A stretch of 64,000 nucleotides of DNA from Phorcus lineatus (GCA_921293015.1 OV121081.1:72805022-72869021), one strand, 5' to 3'; numbered from the stretch's first letter, positions 34,084 through 44,905 are shown. Program-made: numbers and translations. The notes: generated by a model from the letters alone, not told the origin.

Positions 34084-34139
34084 CTTTCCTTATTGACCTT
34101 ATATTTGTAAATGCTCGTGATATTGTTGATGAATCGGGT

Positions 34140-34724
34140 GTGTTAGATCCAATATGCAGTGATCATTGTCCAATATTCGTTCATTTAAACACTAAGCTAG
34201 AGAAACAAACCCATTTCAAGCGAACCGCATACAATTATAATAAAATAGACAAAGAAGTTATTCTTAATGAGTTATCTTCCGTGAATTGGGAATCAGTATT
34301 CCATTCAAAAACACAGGATGATATGGTTGATATTTTAACATTTACATTAAAATCTGTTTGTGATAAACATATTCCAAACAGATTGATAACAGTTAGACCA
34401 GATGATCCACCATGGCTTAATAACGATATGTGCCATCTTATTAGAAAACGAAATCGGCTACATAAGAAAGCCAAACGCAGAAATTTGTTTTCTGACTGGT
34501 CAAACTTTAAAACAATGAGAAACTCATCAGTTGGTAATAAAACTTGGTGGCGATTAATGAAGAACTACCTAGAGAAAGCGAAAAGTAAAAACACTATCTC
34601 ATCGATACTATATAAAAATATATTGTATAATGATAGCAGCGAAGTTGCGAATATATTTAATAATTATTTCATATCTCAAGCACAAGTTAGGGACCCATCC
34701 TGCCCCCACCATCTATTAGCTTAA
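34140..34724 (+). pseudogene. LINE: endonuclease end and linker
   Basis: About 190 codons cover the end of the endonuclease (D-P-I-C-S-D-H-C-P) and the linker, with P-P-W-L-N-N-D and L-I-R-K-R-N-R-L-H-K-K-A-K-R, typical of the endonuclease-RT connector in Jockey/CR1-like LINEs. The true frame extends upstream of the first possible start to about 34090, so the start is not biological. It shifts frame near 34685. The - strand frames at 34235-34474 and 34687-34941 are shadows. Confidence 0.85.
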
Positions 34725-35046
34725 AGACGCAACAATCGCTTTCATCACTTACCATCTCGCCTAAAGAAGTTTTAGACCTATTACTATCAGTTGATGCTAA
34801 TAAAGCAACCGGTCCTGACGGGATTGGTAATAGAATTATTAAAATATGTGCATATTGCTTAAATAAACCGCTTGCTTTTATTTTTAATACATCCCTCAGG
34901 GAGAAATCATTTCCACACCAGTGGAAATAATCCTCTATCATTCCTGTTCATAAAAAAGGTAGCACCAATGATTGTACCAACTATAGATCGATAGCACTTA
35001 CTAGTAATATAGCTAAAATATTTGAATATTTAGAGACAATAATCTC

Positions 35047-35463
35047 TTGTCGAACCTACAGTCTGGATTCATACCAGGTGATTCAACAGTAAATCAGCTT
35101 ACATATATATATAACTTTATATCTAAGAAAATTGATAAAGGTAAAGAAGTAAGAGCAGTCTTTTGCGATATTAGTAAAGCCTTTGACAAAGTATGGCACG
35201 AAGGACTGATTTCTAAGTTAAAATCTTACGGAATTCAGGATGATTTATTTTTATGGATCCAGAGTTATTTAAGAAATAGAAAAGAAAGTGTGGTAATGGA
35301 AGGTAAAAGCTCTCAAAAGAAAACAGTATTGGCCGGAGTACCCCAGGGATCAGTTCTTGGGCCGCTATTTTTCTTAATATATATAAATGACCTAGTTGAT
35401 GATATGGACTGTAATATCAGACACTTAGCAAGTATATTCACCACAAAACAGTGTCCAGTATAG
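35047..35463 (+). pseudogene. LINE: RT palm lacking the A-D-D box
   Basis: A 138-residue frame carries Q-S-G-F-I-P-G-D-S-T, the first catalytic Asp block (F-C-D-I-S-K-A-F-D-K-V-W) and G-V-P-Q-G-S-V-L-G-P-L-F-F-L-I-Y-I-N-D-L. The upstream RT entry motif (N-K-A-T-G-P-D-G) is seen in another frame near 34801. After N-I-R-H-L-A the sequence jumps to unrelated residues and the F/Y-A-D-D motif is deleted, so no activity is possible. Confidence 0.88.
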
Positions 35464-35821
35464 TCCCAATATACAGTCTCCAAAAATTTTTCCTCAGAGC
35501 AGATTTGTAATTTTTTTTGGAAAGAAAATAAGTTTATAACCTTTCCAGTGGTTTGTAAGATTTTCGACAGAAAAATCGCACCAATCCTTCTTTATGGATC
35601 TGAGATTTGGGGTGTAAAATATAATGAGTCTATAGAAAAACCCATACCGCATATTTCAAACGTTTCTTAGGCATTGGTAAATATGTTTCTAATAAGGCTG
35701 TTTTAGGAGAAACAGGCCGCACAAATTTATTTGTTTCATCTCAACTTAGAGCTGTAAAGTACTGGATAAAGATTATTCGCATGAATTCTACGAGACTACC
35801 TTTACATTGTTATAATATGTT

Positions 35822-36400
35822 GAGTTGTGAGCCCTTCACAATCTAGGAATCGGCCCCTATACTCCCTCAGTTTGACATAAAGACGGGCTATGAGCCCTTC
35901 ACAATCTGAGGATCGATCCCTATACTCCGCCAGTTTGACATATAGGCGAGATGTGAGCCCTTCACAATCTGAGAATTGACCCCCATGCTGCCTCAGTTTA
36001 ACATAAAGCCGACCTGTGAGCCCTTCACAATCTGAGAATCGACTGCTATACCCTCTCAGTTTAAATAAAGCCGATCTGTGAGCCCTTCACAATTTGGGAA
36101 TCGGCCCCTATACCCCCTCAGTTTGACATAAAGACGAGCTATGAGCCCTTCACAATCTGAGAATCGATCCTAATACTCCGTCAGTTTGACATATAGGCGG
36201 AATGTGAGCCCTTCACAATCTGAGATTTGACTCCTATATACCCTCTCAGTTTAAATAAAGGTGAGCTATGAGCCCTTCACAATCTAGGAGTCAACCCTTA
36301 CATCCCCTGAGTTTGACATAAAGACGAGCTGAAAGTCCTTCACCCCCTCATTTTGAGAAAAAGACAAGCTGATTGCTCATCACAATCTAGGAATCGATCC
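35822..36400 (-). repeat. Right-arm 63-bp array, outer part, about 9 units
   Basis: Continuation of the reverse-oriented 63-bp array after the LINE fragment, ending near 36400 in degraded units ('CACAATCTAGGAATCGATCC'). Confidence 0.92.
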
Positions 36401-36481
36401 TTATACTTGCTAAATAGAAAAACCTTAATAAGCTAGATAATTCCCATTTTATAATGATGAAAATACTACTAAAAACAAATT

Positions 36482-36593
36482 CCCAGATTGTGATCATTCC
36501 CAGATTGTTAAGGTCGCACAATCTGCAGATTGTTTAAACAATCTAGGAATTCCTGCAGATTGTGATATACCCCAGATTGTTCGTAACATCTAC
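36482..36593 (-). repeat. Right terminal module with stacked palindromes
   Basis: It contains CAGATTGTGATCATTCCCAGATTG at 36484-36507 (exact complement of 30342-30365) and CAATCTGCAGATTG near 36519-36532. It also has the 18-bp palindrome AGATTGTTTAAACAATCT (36527-36544; the left counterpart has TTCGAA in the centre) and AGGAATTCCT (36545-36554). The outermost 'CTGCAGATTGTGATATACCCCAGATTG' (36553-36579) mirrors 30342-30368 with four changes, so it is the better partner for the left end; the exact match at 36484 is an inner copy. Confidence 0.85.
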
Positions 36594-36850
36594 ACGTTGT
36601 TTTATCGCAGAGGTTGAGTCTGATGAAGGCGGAGGTCTTATGGCCTAGGGAGAGATTTGTGGGGACAGGAAGACGGATCTGGTTCCCTTTAGGTTCAGCA
36701 ATCGGTCGGTGTTCCATCCCCCCATTGGAACACAAGAACGATGTTCCAACATGACAAAGCCACGCCCCACACTGGTGTCATTACAAGGAACTTTCTCAAC
36801 ACGAACAGCGTGCATGTTTTGAGCAGTTCCATTTGCCATTAATTGGATAT
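36594..36850 (+). pseudogene. Tc1-like transposase remnant, C-terminal part
   Basis: The transposase interrupted at 30329 resumes here. The codons T-L-F-Y-R-R-G follow on from D-G-R-I-R-V. Then, after a frameshift, E-V-E-S-D-E-G-G-G-L-M-A and R-K-T-D-L-V match the G-G-G-S-V-M-V-W-G block. Near 36746 F-Q-H-D-K-A-T-P-H-T with R-N-F-L-N-T matches the block of the third catalytic residue region (Q-x-D-N-A-x-P-H). Stops (for example TAG near 36642), a short deletion and decay after V-H-V-L show it is dead. The - strand frames 36508-36735 and 36645-36905 are shadows. Confidence 0.8.
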
Positions 36851-37984
36851 ATAACTTACCTCTTATATGCAATAATCTGGTATCTTTGTCATATAACATT
36901 TTCATGAGTGATTATCATGCGGCATGCAATTTACAGTTATATTTTTTTAAACAACTTCTTAAAAAACGTTAGGGTTAAGTCTTATTTGTTTAATAGGCAA
37001 CATTTCCATGTTTGTTTGAAATAAACGATGTTGTAAAAACAAATATGTTGAGTGAACTGTAAAAACAGCACGTTAAAGATATGAACGATGCAGGTTCCAT
37101 GAATTACAAGGCCACATTGAGCACACGACAACCATTTAGTCCCCTGCAAAACGTTTCCACTTAATAAGAAGTAAATTAAAGTATTAAATAAATACATGTA
37201 TCTTTTGATCTTGGTCTACGATGATATTGACATTAAATCGCTTACAAATTATAACATCATATAATTTTGTTTGAATTTTTAAATGCTATGTTAAGTTTTC
37301 AGATGATAACCAGATTTAAGAAAAAAGTTTAACTAAAGAACAGCTGCATATGTATGGAGATTGTTTCATTTCAGTATCAATGATTTCTTCCACTGAAACC
37401 ATGCTTGAGAATGCATTGACAGAAAACCTAGAATCATCCCATGACGTGTGAGTAGTAAGTTCTTAAGACAGTTATAATATCAGTGTATGCATTAATATCT
37501 AGAGTTTCTGTCAATATGATTGTAAATGGTGCGGTAGTTATCCATTATTTATTGTAATCTAAACATATGAAAGCCAAAATCAAACGGATGTGCAAACTGA
37601 AAATGTCTCTCCATGTAGAGCTGCAATTATTTTTCGATAATTCGTTTTTTTTTGTTTTAAATATGCACATTTCAAAGAGTTAGCCACGTTTTTCTTTACA
37701 CAACTGACAACTAGTTGATAAAATGATGAAAACAAAACACGGTAATTTGGTATAAGCTCAGCAAATAGCCGTTTTCATAACTAATTAACAATATATAGGT
37801 AATGATCTTAAAGGTCGAATGGCGTTTCATTAGTATCCTTAGATTGTTAGTTGTTTAGTAGTAAAAAACAGTTTCTAAATATAAACCATGTTTCGTTATA
37901 TCATACAGTACGTAGTTGTTTACAATAAGATTTTGAACAAACACCGATTTTGTCATTGAGGAAAAAAGACATTTTCTTGTATTG
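36851..37984. other. No gene seen; segmental repeat sequence
   Basis: 'CTGGTATCTTTGTCATATAACATTTTCATGAGTGATTATCATGCGGCATGC'-type sequence (36868-36925) matches 57950-58002 in the right-hand copy, so the segmental repeat resumes just right of the Tc1 remnant. No coding signal; the - strand 71-codon frame (36982-37197) is unsupported. Confidence 0.5.
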
Positions 37985-38153
37985 GTATAGAAGACAAGGA
38001 ATTTTATGGATTATCAACTTCTTTATTGTACTGAAAACGACGTTTCGGTAAAGCTTCTTATACCGTGTTCCAGCTTTAAGTAGCTATACCGAAACGTCGC
38101 TATCAGTACATTTAAGAGTTGATAATTCATAAAAATTCCTTGTCTTTCTTATA
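37985..38153. mobile_element. Hairpin MITE, ~160 bp, near-complete palindrome
   Basis: The left arm 'AAGACAAGGAATTTTATGGATTATCAACTTCTTTATTGTACTGAAAACGACGTTTCGGT' (37991 on) is the imperfect complement of the right arm ending at 38146 (...CGAAACGTCGCTATCAGTACATTTAAGAGTTGATAATTCATAAAAATTCCTTGTCTT). The arms meet within about 20 bases at the centre. Outer bases read TATAGAAGAC.../...GTCTTTCTTATA, compatible with a TA target as in Tc1/mariner-derived MITEs. A weaker half-copy may lie near 55390-55440. Confidence 0.8.
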
Positions 38154-38417
38154 CTGACAACTTCTAGAATGCCACTCAAACAGTTTAATTAATATATTGA
38201 AAATTACACATACATGTATGTAAATATTTGGTAGGCTATGTTGTTTATTTGTTTTAGTTGACAAACTTGAGCAATTAGAACCACACATAAGCAATTATCC
38301 GGACATGATAATATCGACAATCGTTTATGGCAATTAAAAAAGTGTAACAATTTCTTTTAGAAAAAGGTGTGGTTCATGCCAATGAAAGGTTTGCATCGCT
38401 AACTTACAAGGTGGTTC

Positions 38418-38718
38418 ACTAAATAAAGGCAGGTTTTCTTTCTCTTTAAACACATGTCATTACCTGGAAAATATTGTGACAGACTGCACTATAGGCTCAG
38501 TAAAATGTTCGAAAACAAAGACAAATCAATGTTTATCAAGCACAGATGTCAGCCCTCCCTGTTGATACCTGAAATAGTTTACTCGGCACGCCGTGAGAGT
38601 TTGCATTTGGAGAACGAGGAATATGATACGTGTTTTATCTTGTCCCAGGAAGGATAACGGAAAATGATCACGTTTAATGAATCATAAAGTTTGCAAGTAT
38701 GCCTTAAGCCGATTTTGA
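38418..38718 (+). repeat. Segmental repeat block E, copy 1
   Basis: It runs from 'CTAAATAAAGGCAGGTTTTC' to 'GCCTTAAGCCGA'. It matches 62112-62375 and, from its middle on, 44675-44905. A 67-codon frame here (38454-38657) aligns with the 62-kb copy with several conservative changes (K/R, Y/F) and a 21-base indel. The 62-kb copy has a TGA in it and the 44.7-kb copy a TAA, so it is not an intact gene in all copies. Confidence 0.7.
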
Positions 38719-39984
38719 AGTAAATGGAAGGTATTCACCAAGAATAGGTCATATGATATAGTATACAATTTTATAGAACACTTCAGTGTGCATGAGTTCA
38801 GTATAGGTACAGTGCTGAAGAGTCTTAAACGATTTTTGCAAACTTAGGAACGCGACGATAACTTATATTCTAAAGTTTTGTTGTTCAACACAAAATTTAT
38901 AGGTACTAAATATGGCATAAACACTGAAGACTATTCATTTTTGTCAGTCATGTACAAGTAGTGAAAAACTGAAAATATAACTCAGCTTTACTCTGCTATC
39001 GAACTGAATCCATCATACTTAGTACTTTACAAATATATTCACTTTATCTATCACGATTATCGGTTTTTAAATTTCATTTTACATCTTTGTGAAGTTGGTT
39101 CTGATAAATAAAAAACCCCCGATAAGGTCTTTCTGTGATTCATATGAACTTCATTATAATCAATTAACACACATTAGACAATTAAATTCTTTTTTTGGAA
39201 AAACGCTGCTTGTGGTCCAGATATTGCCCTAGAGGAGGGATATAATAACCCTTTCTAAAAAAAACGAAGATGTTTTTGTGCCATATTGTAAAACCCACAA
39301 CAGGGACACTGAAAGATTATATGATTGCAAATATGATTCGAACATTTTGAAGATAGTATCAGATGTTTGATATGACAGTGTTCTTGACACTGTATAGCCC
39401 TTAGAAACTCTTTTTCATTTTAGACCTTTCCATTCAGACATTATTTATTTCCCAAGTATTAAATCTTGAATTACTTGTATTTCGCTTATAATCAAATTAT
39501 TGATAATATACAAAGCATTGAATAAAATTGCATCTGTGATATTTGCATTTGCCTTCAACAGCTGTATAAAGCACCAAAAGAGAAATATAAAATATTTAAA
39601 AATCATAAAAATATTGATATCATTTAGAGCCATCGCATTCTTTGACTGAAAAACAATTAATAAGAAAGTTTTTCTTTTGGATTAACACTTTGTATTGTGT
39701 TTTATTGTATAATTTTATGGATTTCCTTTTGTTTCATTTAAAATAGGTATTTTATTTTGTATGTTTTCGAAAACAAATGATCAAAAGTATTCTTCTTTCA
39801 TATGTCTTTATCAATTGACTGACCTTTTCAAAACGGTTAAAATTTTGTTTTGATCTCGATTTTTACACTTTCAAAGACTCATTAGGTAAAATTCAGGAGT
39901 ATACTTAGTAAAATATTCAACATTGTTCGCAATTTTCCCCAATGCATCACGTGTATGCAGAACTTATTAAAAAAATAATACCTT

Positions 39985-40235
39985 CCATAAATATTCATAA
40001 TTCATGAAACTACATATTTCTGTACGATCAATCTATCGCTTGCCTCGAATTTCTACCACTTCGTGCTTACAGAAGGGAAAGAAAGTATAAATTTTTCTTA
40101 CATTATAACTCAAGAAAACCAATAGTTTATAAAGGTTGTTATCAGTCCTTTACCAAAAAGTTATCCTCACTTACAAAAAAGTAGATCTTGGTTTAAACTA
40201 AAAGTGTATACCATAGCAATATTTGTAAATGCAGT
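39985..40235 (+). repeat. Segmental repeat block F, copy 1
   Basis: 'ATTCATAATTCATGAAACTACATATTTCTGTACGATCAATC' and 'TCTTGGTTTAAACTAAAAGTGTATACCATAGCAATATTTG' recur in order at 45659-45700 and 46403-46440. Confidence 0.65.
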
Positions 40236-41649
40236 TGGGTTTGATCAAATGCTTTGTACTCAGATTATTAGAATATAAAAAATCGACAAATCTTATATCA
40301 ACTTGTACTACGATCCGTAATTACTATCATGCAAAATTGATGTATGAAAAAATAACACATAATTTTTTTAGCTTATTTGGTCTCATTATAAAAATTGCAC
40401 AAGTTTCAGATGATTATCACTTGAATGCGGAGGTTTGTGAATACTCAAAATGTAAATGTCCGTTTTAAATACAACTGAGATTAAATTACTTCTAAAATAT
40501 AATGTTTATATCGTAAGTTTATAAATTACACTAGAAACTCATTTACACTACAAATGTGCGCAGATATAAAATGAAAATCATAATTCCTTGGACATTGTCT
40601 ACATGTTGTCTGCAAGTCTGAAGATAAATGTCAAATCTAGTTCTGAGTAAATAATCAAACAAGACAAGCAAGTAACTCATGAAAAGTTCTGCAATACATG
40701 AGTTTGTTTTCAGTTCAGAATGTCTGATGGTAAAAATTATGGGACACTGTTTCTTTCTTCTTTGGGTTTATTTAATAAAACAGTATTTCAATATCATTAG
40801 AATTATTTCCCCCCAAAAGGTTACCTTAATTTGTACGGTGGAAGTTCTCGTTATTATAAAATACCTTTAAAAAATAATGCCAATTATTATCTTTGTTCTT
40901 TGCCAATTTAAGGTTCATGGATTACCTTTTTCACTTACCCAGTGCTTCTTTATCGAAGAACATGTGCGTAGATCTAGAGTTGAATGTTCGTTTTTAACTG
41001 CTGTTTATTTGGAGAATACAGGACCATGTTTACCTTAAGAAAGTTTGATTTCAGGTGCAATTTGTTTTCATGTAACCTGATTCCTTTCACACAAATTTCT
41101 TAAATAATAGTTTATGTACTATCATTATTTGTATTTTCTATTTAAAAAATGTGGATGATGTTTTTATTTTCCGGAACAAATAAGTTTGTTATTTGTAGCA
41201 TATCTGAAGTGCCCTTCTGATGGTGTAAAATGTAATAAGTATAAGTGCACGTCCTTTAAGAACACTATCTTAACAACCAATTCACTATAACTTTTGAAAA
41301 ATACTTTTAATGATACGAAATGAAGAAAAACAATCTTAATCAAACAAATAAGGAAAAGTTTAATATGAAGTTGAATTTAATTTCACTTAATGATGATCCA
41401 TTTACATAAATGACACTTTATTTTCTGCAATACAACTGGCATTCAATGAATAAAAAATTATGCAAATTGATTCATTTGGTTGTTAACTATTCTGGCACAT
41501 GAGTGAAATGACATCAATTCTGTAGCAGTGATGTGTTTATTATCAATTGAAAACTTCACAATGTTTTTGCTCAAATGTTTAGATGTTTTAAATATAGATA
41601 CAAAACAATGATAAAGACTTCTTGTCCATACTTGTGTTTCAATATGTCA

Positions 41650-42330
41650 CTCAGCAATTGCATGTAGACTACGAGTCTGCCCGGGGAAATCTTTATGCCA
41701 CTTAACCATTAACATTCTTAGAGGGATAAAAGATAATGTCAATCCGTATTTTGCAAATCATTAGCTTACTTGACATACTGTTATAGTTCTTTAATGTTCA
41801 GCACACTGCAGATTGAACGTGAATATGTTGCATTATATTAGATTCTTATGTATATAAATCATTATAGAATATCTGTTGAAAGAGTATAGGTAAACGAATT
41901 TATGTATAACTCGAGTATCTAGAGACCCCGTCATAATAATGTAGACTAATTGATCATAAATATCCTTTGATGCTTTCTTACACAGCTTATTTTGGACTAT
42001 TCGTGATTGAGTCTTTTGTTACTACATGCGTAATGCATTATGTATGACATACTATGTATGTAACTAATTGAAGTTACAATTTGTTTGTAATATTAGCTCG
42101 GAAAACATGGTAATTTAGATGAAGAACAACATGCATACACTATTGCTAATTAACATTGAACTCGAGGTAGTTGGTATGAAAGGTAAAGACCAAGATCAAA
42201 TGCATCCCAATGTCTCAAGGAAAGTACATATACATGTAGATCTGTCACCATAATCCTAAACGCACTTGACGTTTGTTGTTTGAGGTGGCATTACGAAAGG
42301 ACAAATAATTTCAAGGGTTTATAACAAAGT
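41650..42330 (+). repeat. Segmental repeat block A, copy 3
   Basis: It includes 'GCATGTAGACTACGAGTCTGCCCGGGG', 'CATTAACATTCTTAGAGGGATAAAAGATAATGTCAA' and 'GTTTGTTGTTTGAGGTGGCATTA', in the order of copies 1 and 2. Confidence 0.7.
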
Positions 42331-43249
42331 ATTGCCCTAGTCTAGTATGATGGATTCTAGTATGTGGCATTATATACCATAACACGGTGGGTCTGAAAGC
42401 AAAGCATTTCTTGGAAACATCTTCCATATAGCAATGCAATGTCTTAACACGCTGCTCTCTTTAAAACCTTTTACAAATCATGTATTCAGTGAAGTCCTAT
42501 AGAAATCAATGACAACGATTTAACATTCACTTTTGTTATTGATTAAAGTCAAATAAACAAATGTCTTTTCAACTTGTTCTATTATTTGTAACATCAAATG
42601 GTTCAAACACATTACACTGTATTTTGAATACAAACAGACGATGTGTCTTAAAAATCTTGATATTTCATTGCTTGTGTAAAATAAACATGACCTTAATCCT
42701 GGATTCCATAAAAGACCTCGGTCTCAATAAAGTCCAAATTATGATTATTTTTCTTCTTTTGAAAGGGTTATGTTTTACAAATTGGAAGTGGAAAAACAGT
42801 ACTTTCAATATCGCCACCAACTAAATCACTTCACGCCTTCCTCAGTTATTGCATTTTAATCTCATATTTGTTGGATTATTATAAAGAAAATGAATACAGA
42901 TGTCATATTATGAGAGACTAAAAGAGGATAAGATTTAAGATTTTGGAAATCAAACTCTCTTACACAAATACAAATTAAGAATCATTTACTAAACTCCTGA
43001 TTTAAAATTTTGGATTCATGTGCCGTTGCAATTATCTTAAAAGTTATGAAAAATAGCAAAACAATTATGCATATCTATACAAGAATAGAAAATGTTCAGT
43101 GTATATTCCATACTCCTGTATTAATAAACATAATAATTTTGGATCTTGGATGCTTACCAAATAAAGATAATGTGTTCAGTTGGTAATTGATACTGCGTTC
43201 ATCTGTTACGACTATCTAAATGATAGCACACCCTTTCTCTAATTAGGGA

Positions 43250-43272
43250 GGGGGGGGGGGGGGGGGGGGGGG
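43250..43272 (+). repeat. Poly-G run, 23 bases
   Basis: An uninterrupted run of 23 G, preceded by 'AGGGA'. Such a run can form G-quadruplex on the + strand and is prone to length error in assembly. Confidence 0.95.
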
Positions 43273-43990
43273 AGAAGTATTTGATATATCATGTGTACAC
43301 TGTTGAAACGTTAAAAGAATCGAATCTAACTTTGGATTGTTTTATTATTATGTTTTTCTCAGATGTATGACAATGTATCACAGTGTACTTACCTGCATTT
43401 TTTTTTCAAGATACGAATATATTGCCAATTGAAATTACAGACCTGATCTTTTGTACATCGCTTCCACATTGAGTAAATGCCAAGTCAGATTTTGATAATT
43501 CTAAATTCTAAATCCTTCAACACGCATTAGTATGAACCTCTTGATACACTTCCACGATTCTTAATCACATCTTTTTAACAAACAGAGAAACCTGAAAAAA
43601 AGGTAAAAAATTGGTGATTTGCCAAATTATTTTGAGTCGTCTGTCTGACCCATCAGCCACGCCCCAGTATCTGCCTTAAGTTCAACATCATCACCAAATC
43701 TTGTACCACACAAGTGTGATTTCAAATTGCAAAACAGAGGTCGCTTTGGGCCAGATCTGGATTATACTAAGGATTGATTAAGTTGTTCAAATCCACATTG
43801 TAATGATAGTATAGAGTTTGGGAAACAGTATCATGTAATACAGAGATCATTGAAAAAGCTAGGCCGTTTCTTTAATGTAATGCAGGCTAATAATATCCAG
43901 AATATCGTTTTAGCGTTCTTCCCCTTCCTTTTTACAGCATTTTAGATAAGATTATGCAAACAAATAACACATAGTTTTTAGTTTTTTTAT

Positions 43991-44120
43991 CTTGTAAGTC
44001 ACACAGTTAGATATCCAGTACCATCCTAACTGACAGGTAAAACAAATGCCGTCCGATAAACAGATTATTTTTACCATCTGCATAGTTATCAACAGGATGC
44101 TGAAATCCTTGAATCCTAAT
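43991..44120 (+). repeat. Segmental repeat block D, copy 2
   Basis: 'GTAAGTCACACAGTTAGATATCCAGTACCATCCTAACTGACAGGTAAAACAAATGCCGTC'-type sequence, shared with 29061 and 57158. Confidence 0.78.
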
Positions 44121-44674
44121 CATTTATGTACAGTTGTTGCCTTTTTGGGCTGAGATGTAAGTTGAAAGCATTTGTTATTTAAAAAAACCCCCAGATTCTT
44201 GGAAAACATCAGGAAAAATTGATTACACGTAAAAGCATATCTTTGTAATTTGTTTCAGATCTGACATGAGCTCGAGTATGCAAATAATGTAAACTTAATG
44301 AAAGTTACTGACAATAAGTTGGAATTTCGCAAGGGTGTCATTATTATCTGTGCCGAGAATTTTTTCAATGCACAGTTGAGTATAGTGGTACAGCAAATAA
44401 TAACCTCAATGTTTTGTCGTGTTTACTTCCTAAAATTATGCTTCTTGCAGAGATATTATTTTCAGCTTTTGCAGTTTTTTTATGCAGTTAGCTAGTGTTT
44501 TTCAATTTTAAATGGTTCAGTAATTATTCATTATCTTGTACGTCAATTTCTCAAATGGAAATGAAAAGATTGAATCATATAAACGTACATTATGTAAGCA
44601 AACAAATAGTCAGTCAGGTCCAATGTTTAGTTTCTTAATTACTCAGAACCTATTTGTTTGATTATATACTTTTA

Positions 44675-44905
44675 AAAAAGACAAAGACATATCAATGTTT
44701 ATTAGTCACAGATGTCAGCCGCCCCTATTAATATCGTAAATAGTAAATACTCGACAGGAATTGAGAGTAATTGACGGCCTGCATAGTAGTAAACTGTTGA
44801 AGAGGAAGTCATATGATACGTGCTTTATCTCGTCCCATAAAGGATAACTAAAAATCATCACTTTTAATGAATCATAAAGTTTGCAAAGCATGCCTTAAGC
44901 CGAGT
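44675..44905 (+). repeat. Segmental repeat block E, copy 2
   Basis: 'ATCAATGTTTATTAGTCACAGATGTCAGCC' and 'AATGAATCATAAAGTTTGCAAAGCATGCCTTAAGCCGAG' match 38528-38718; the first part of the block is missing. Confidence 0.7.

Larger units (their letters stand above)
34084..35821 (+). mobile_element. LINE fragment inside right arm (endonuclease end to thumb)
   Basis: It starts within the endonuclease C-terminus (S-D-H-C-P, codons from 34158) and runs through linker, RT and the beginning of the thumb (Y-G-S-E-I-W-G-V-K-Y near 35597). It stops in mid-thumb at 35821, where the 63-bp array resumes without any AATAAA or 3' tail. This is not the shape left by ordinary 5' truncation: both ends are internal. 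The frame has a stop at 34928-34930, frameshifts near 34685 and 35045, and a deletion that removes the catalytic A-D-D region after 35440. Confidence 0.88.
30322..36600. mobile_element. Foldback-like element with 63-bp repeat arms, inserted in Tc1 remnant
   Basis: A ~6.3-kb block interrupts the Tc1-like transposase remnant between codons for D-G-R-I-R-V and Y-R-R-G. Its outer ends are inverted repeats: from 30330 and from 36593 inward, 'GATGTTcCGtgCAATCTGGG....ATCACAATCTGCAG' matches with few changes. Inside each end lies an array of a 63-bp unit, in + orientation on the left (30425-31630) and in the opposite orientation on the right (33340-34083, 35822-36400), so the arms can fold back. The left outer flank ATACGTGT (30322-30329) and the right ACACGTTGT (36592-36600) may be a damaged 8-9-bp target duplication. 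No transposase is recognisable in the 31.6-33.0 kb middle. Long TIRs built of tandem subrepeats are the hallmark of foldback elements (Drosophila FB type); the superfamily is unknown. Confidence 0.78.
38154..43249. other. No convincing gene; blocks E, F and A
   Basis: AT-rich segmental-repeat sequence: E copy 1 (38418-38718), a shared block at 39985-40235 (with 45650-46470) and A copy 3 (41650-42330). Short frames at 40229-40468, 40679-40870 and 42561-42824 have no motif and are not preserved as frames in the other copies. Confidence 0.5.

Noticed and set aside
30425-36400. CRISPR array or bacterial system in the 63-bp repeats
   Set aside because: Units are directly adjacent without unique spacers, the arms are inverted, and the context is clearly eukaryotic.
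36508-36905. Two - strand frames at the right end of the foldback-like element
   Set aside because: They are shadows of the + strand Tc1-like transposase remnant and the terminal palindromes.
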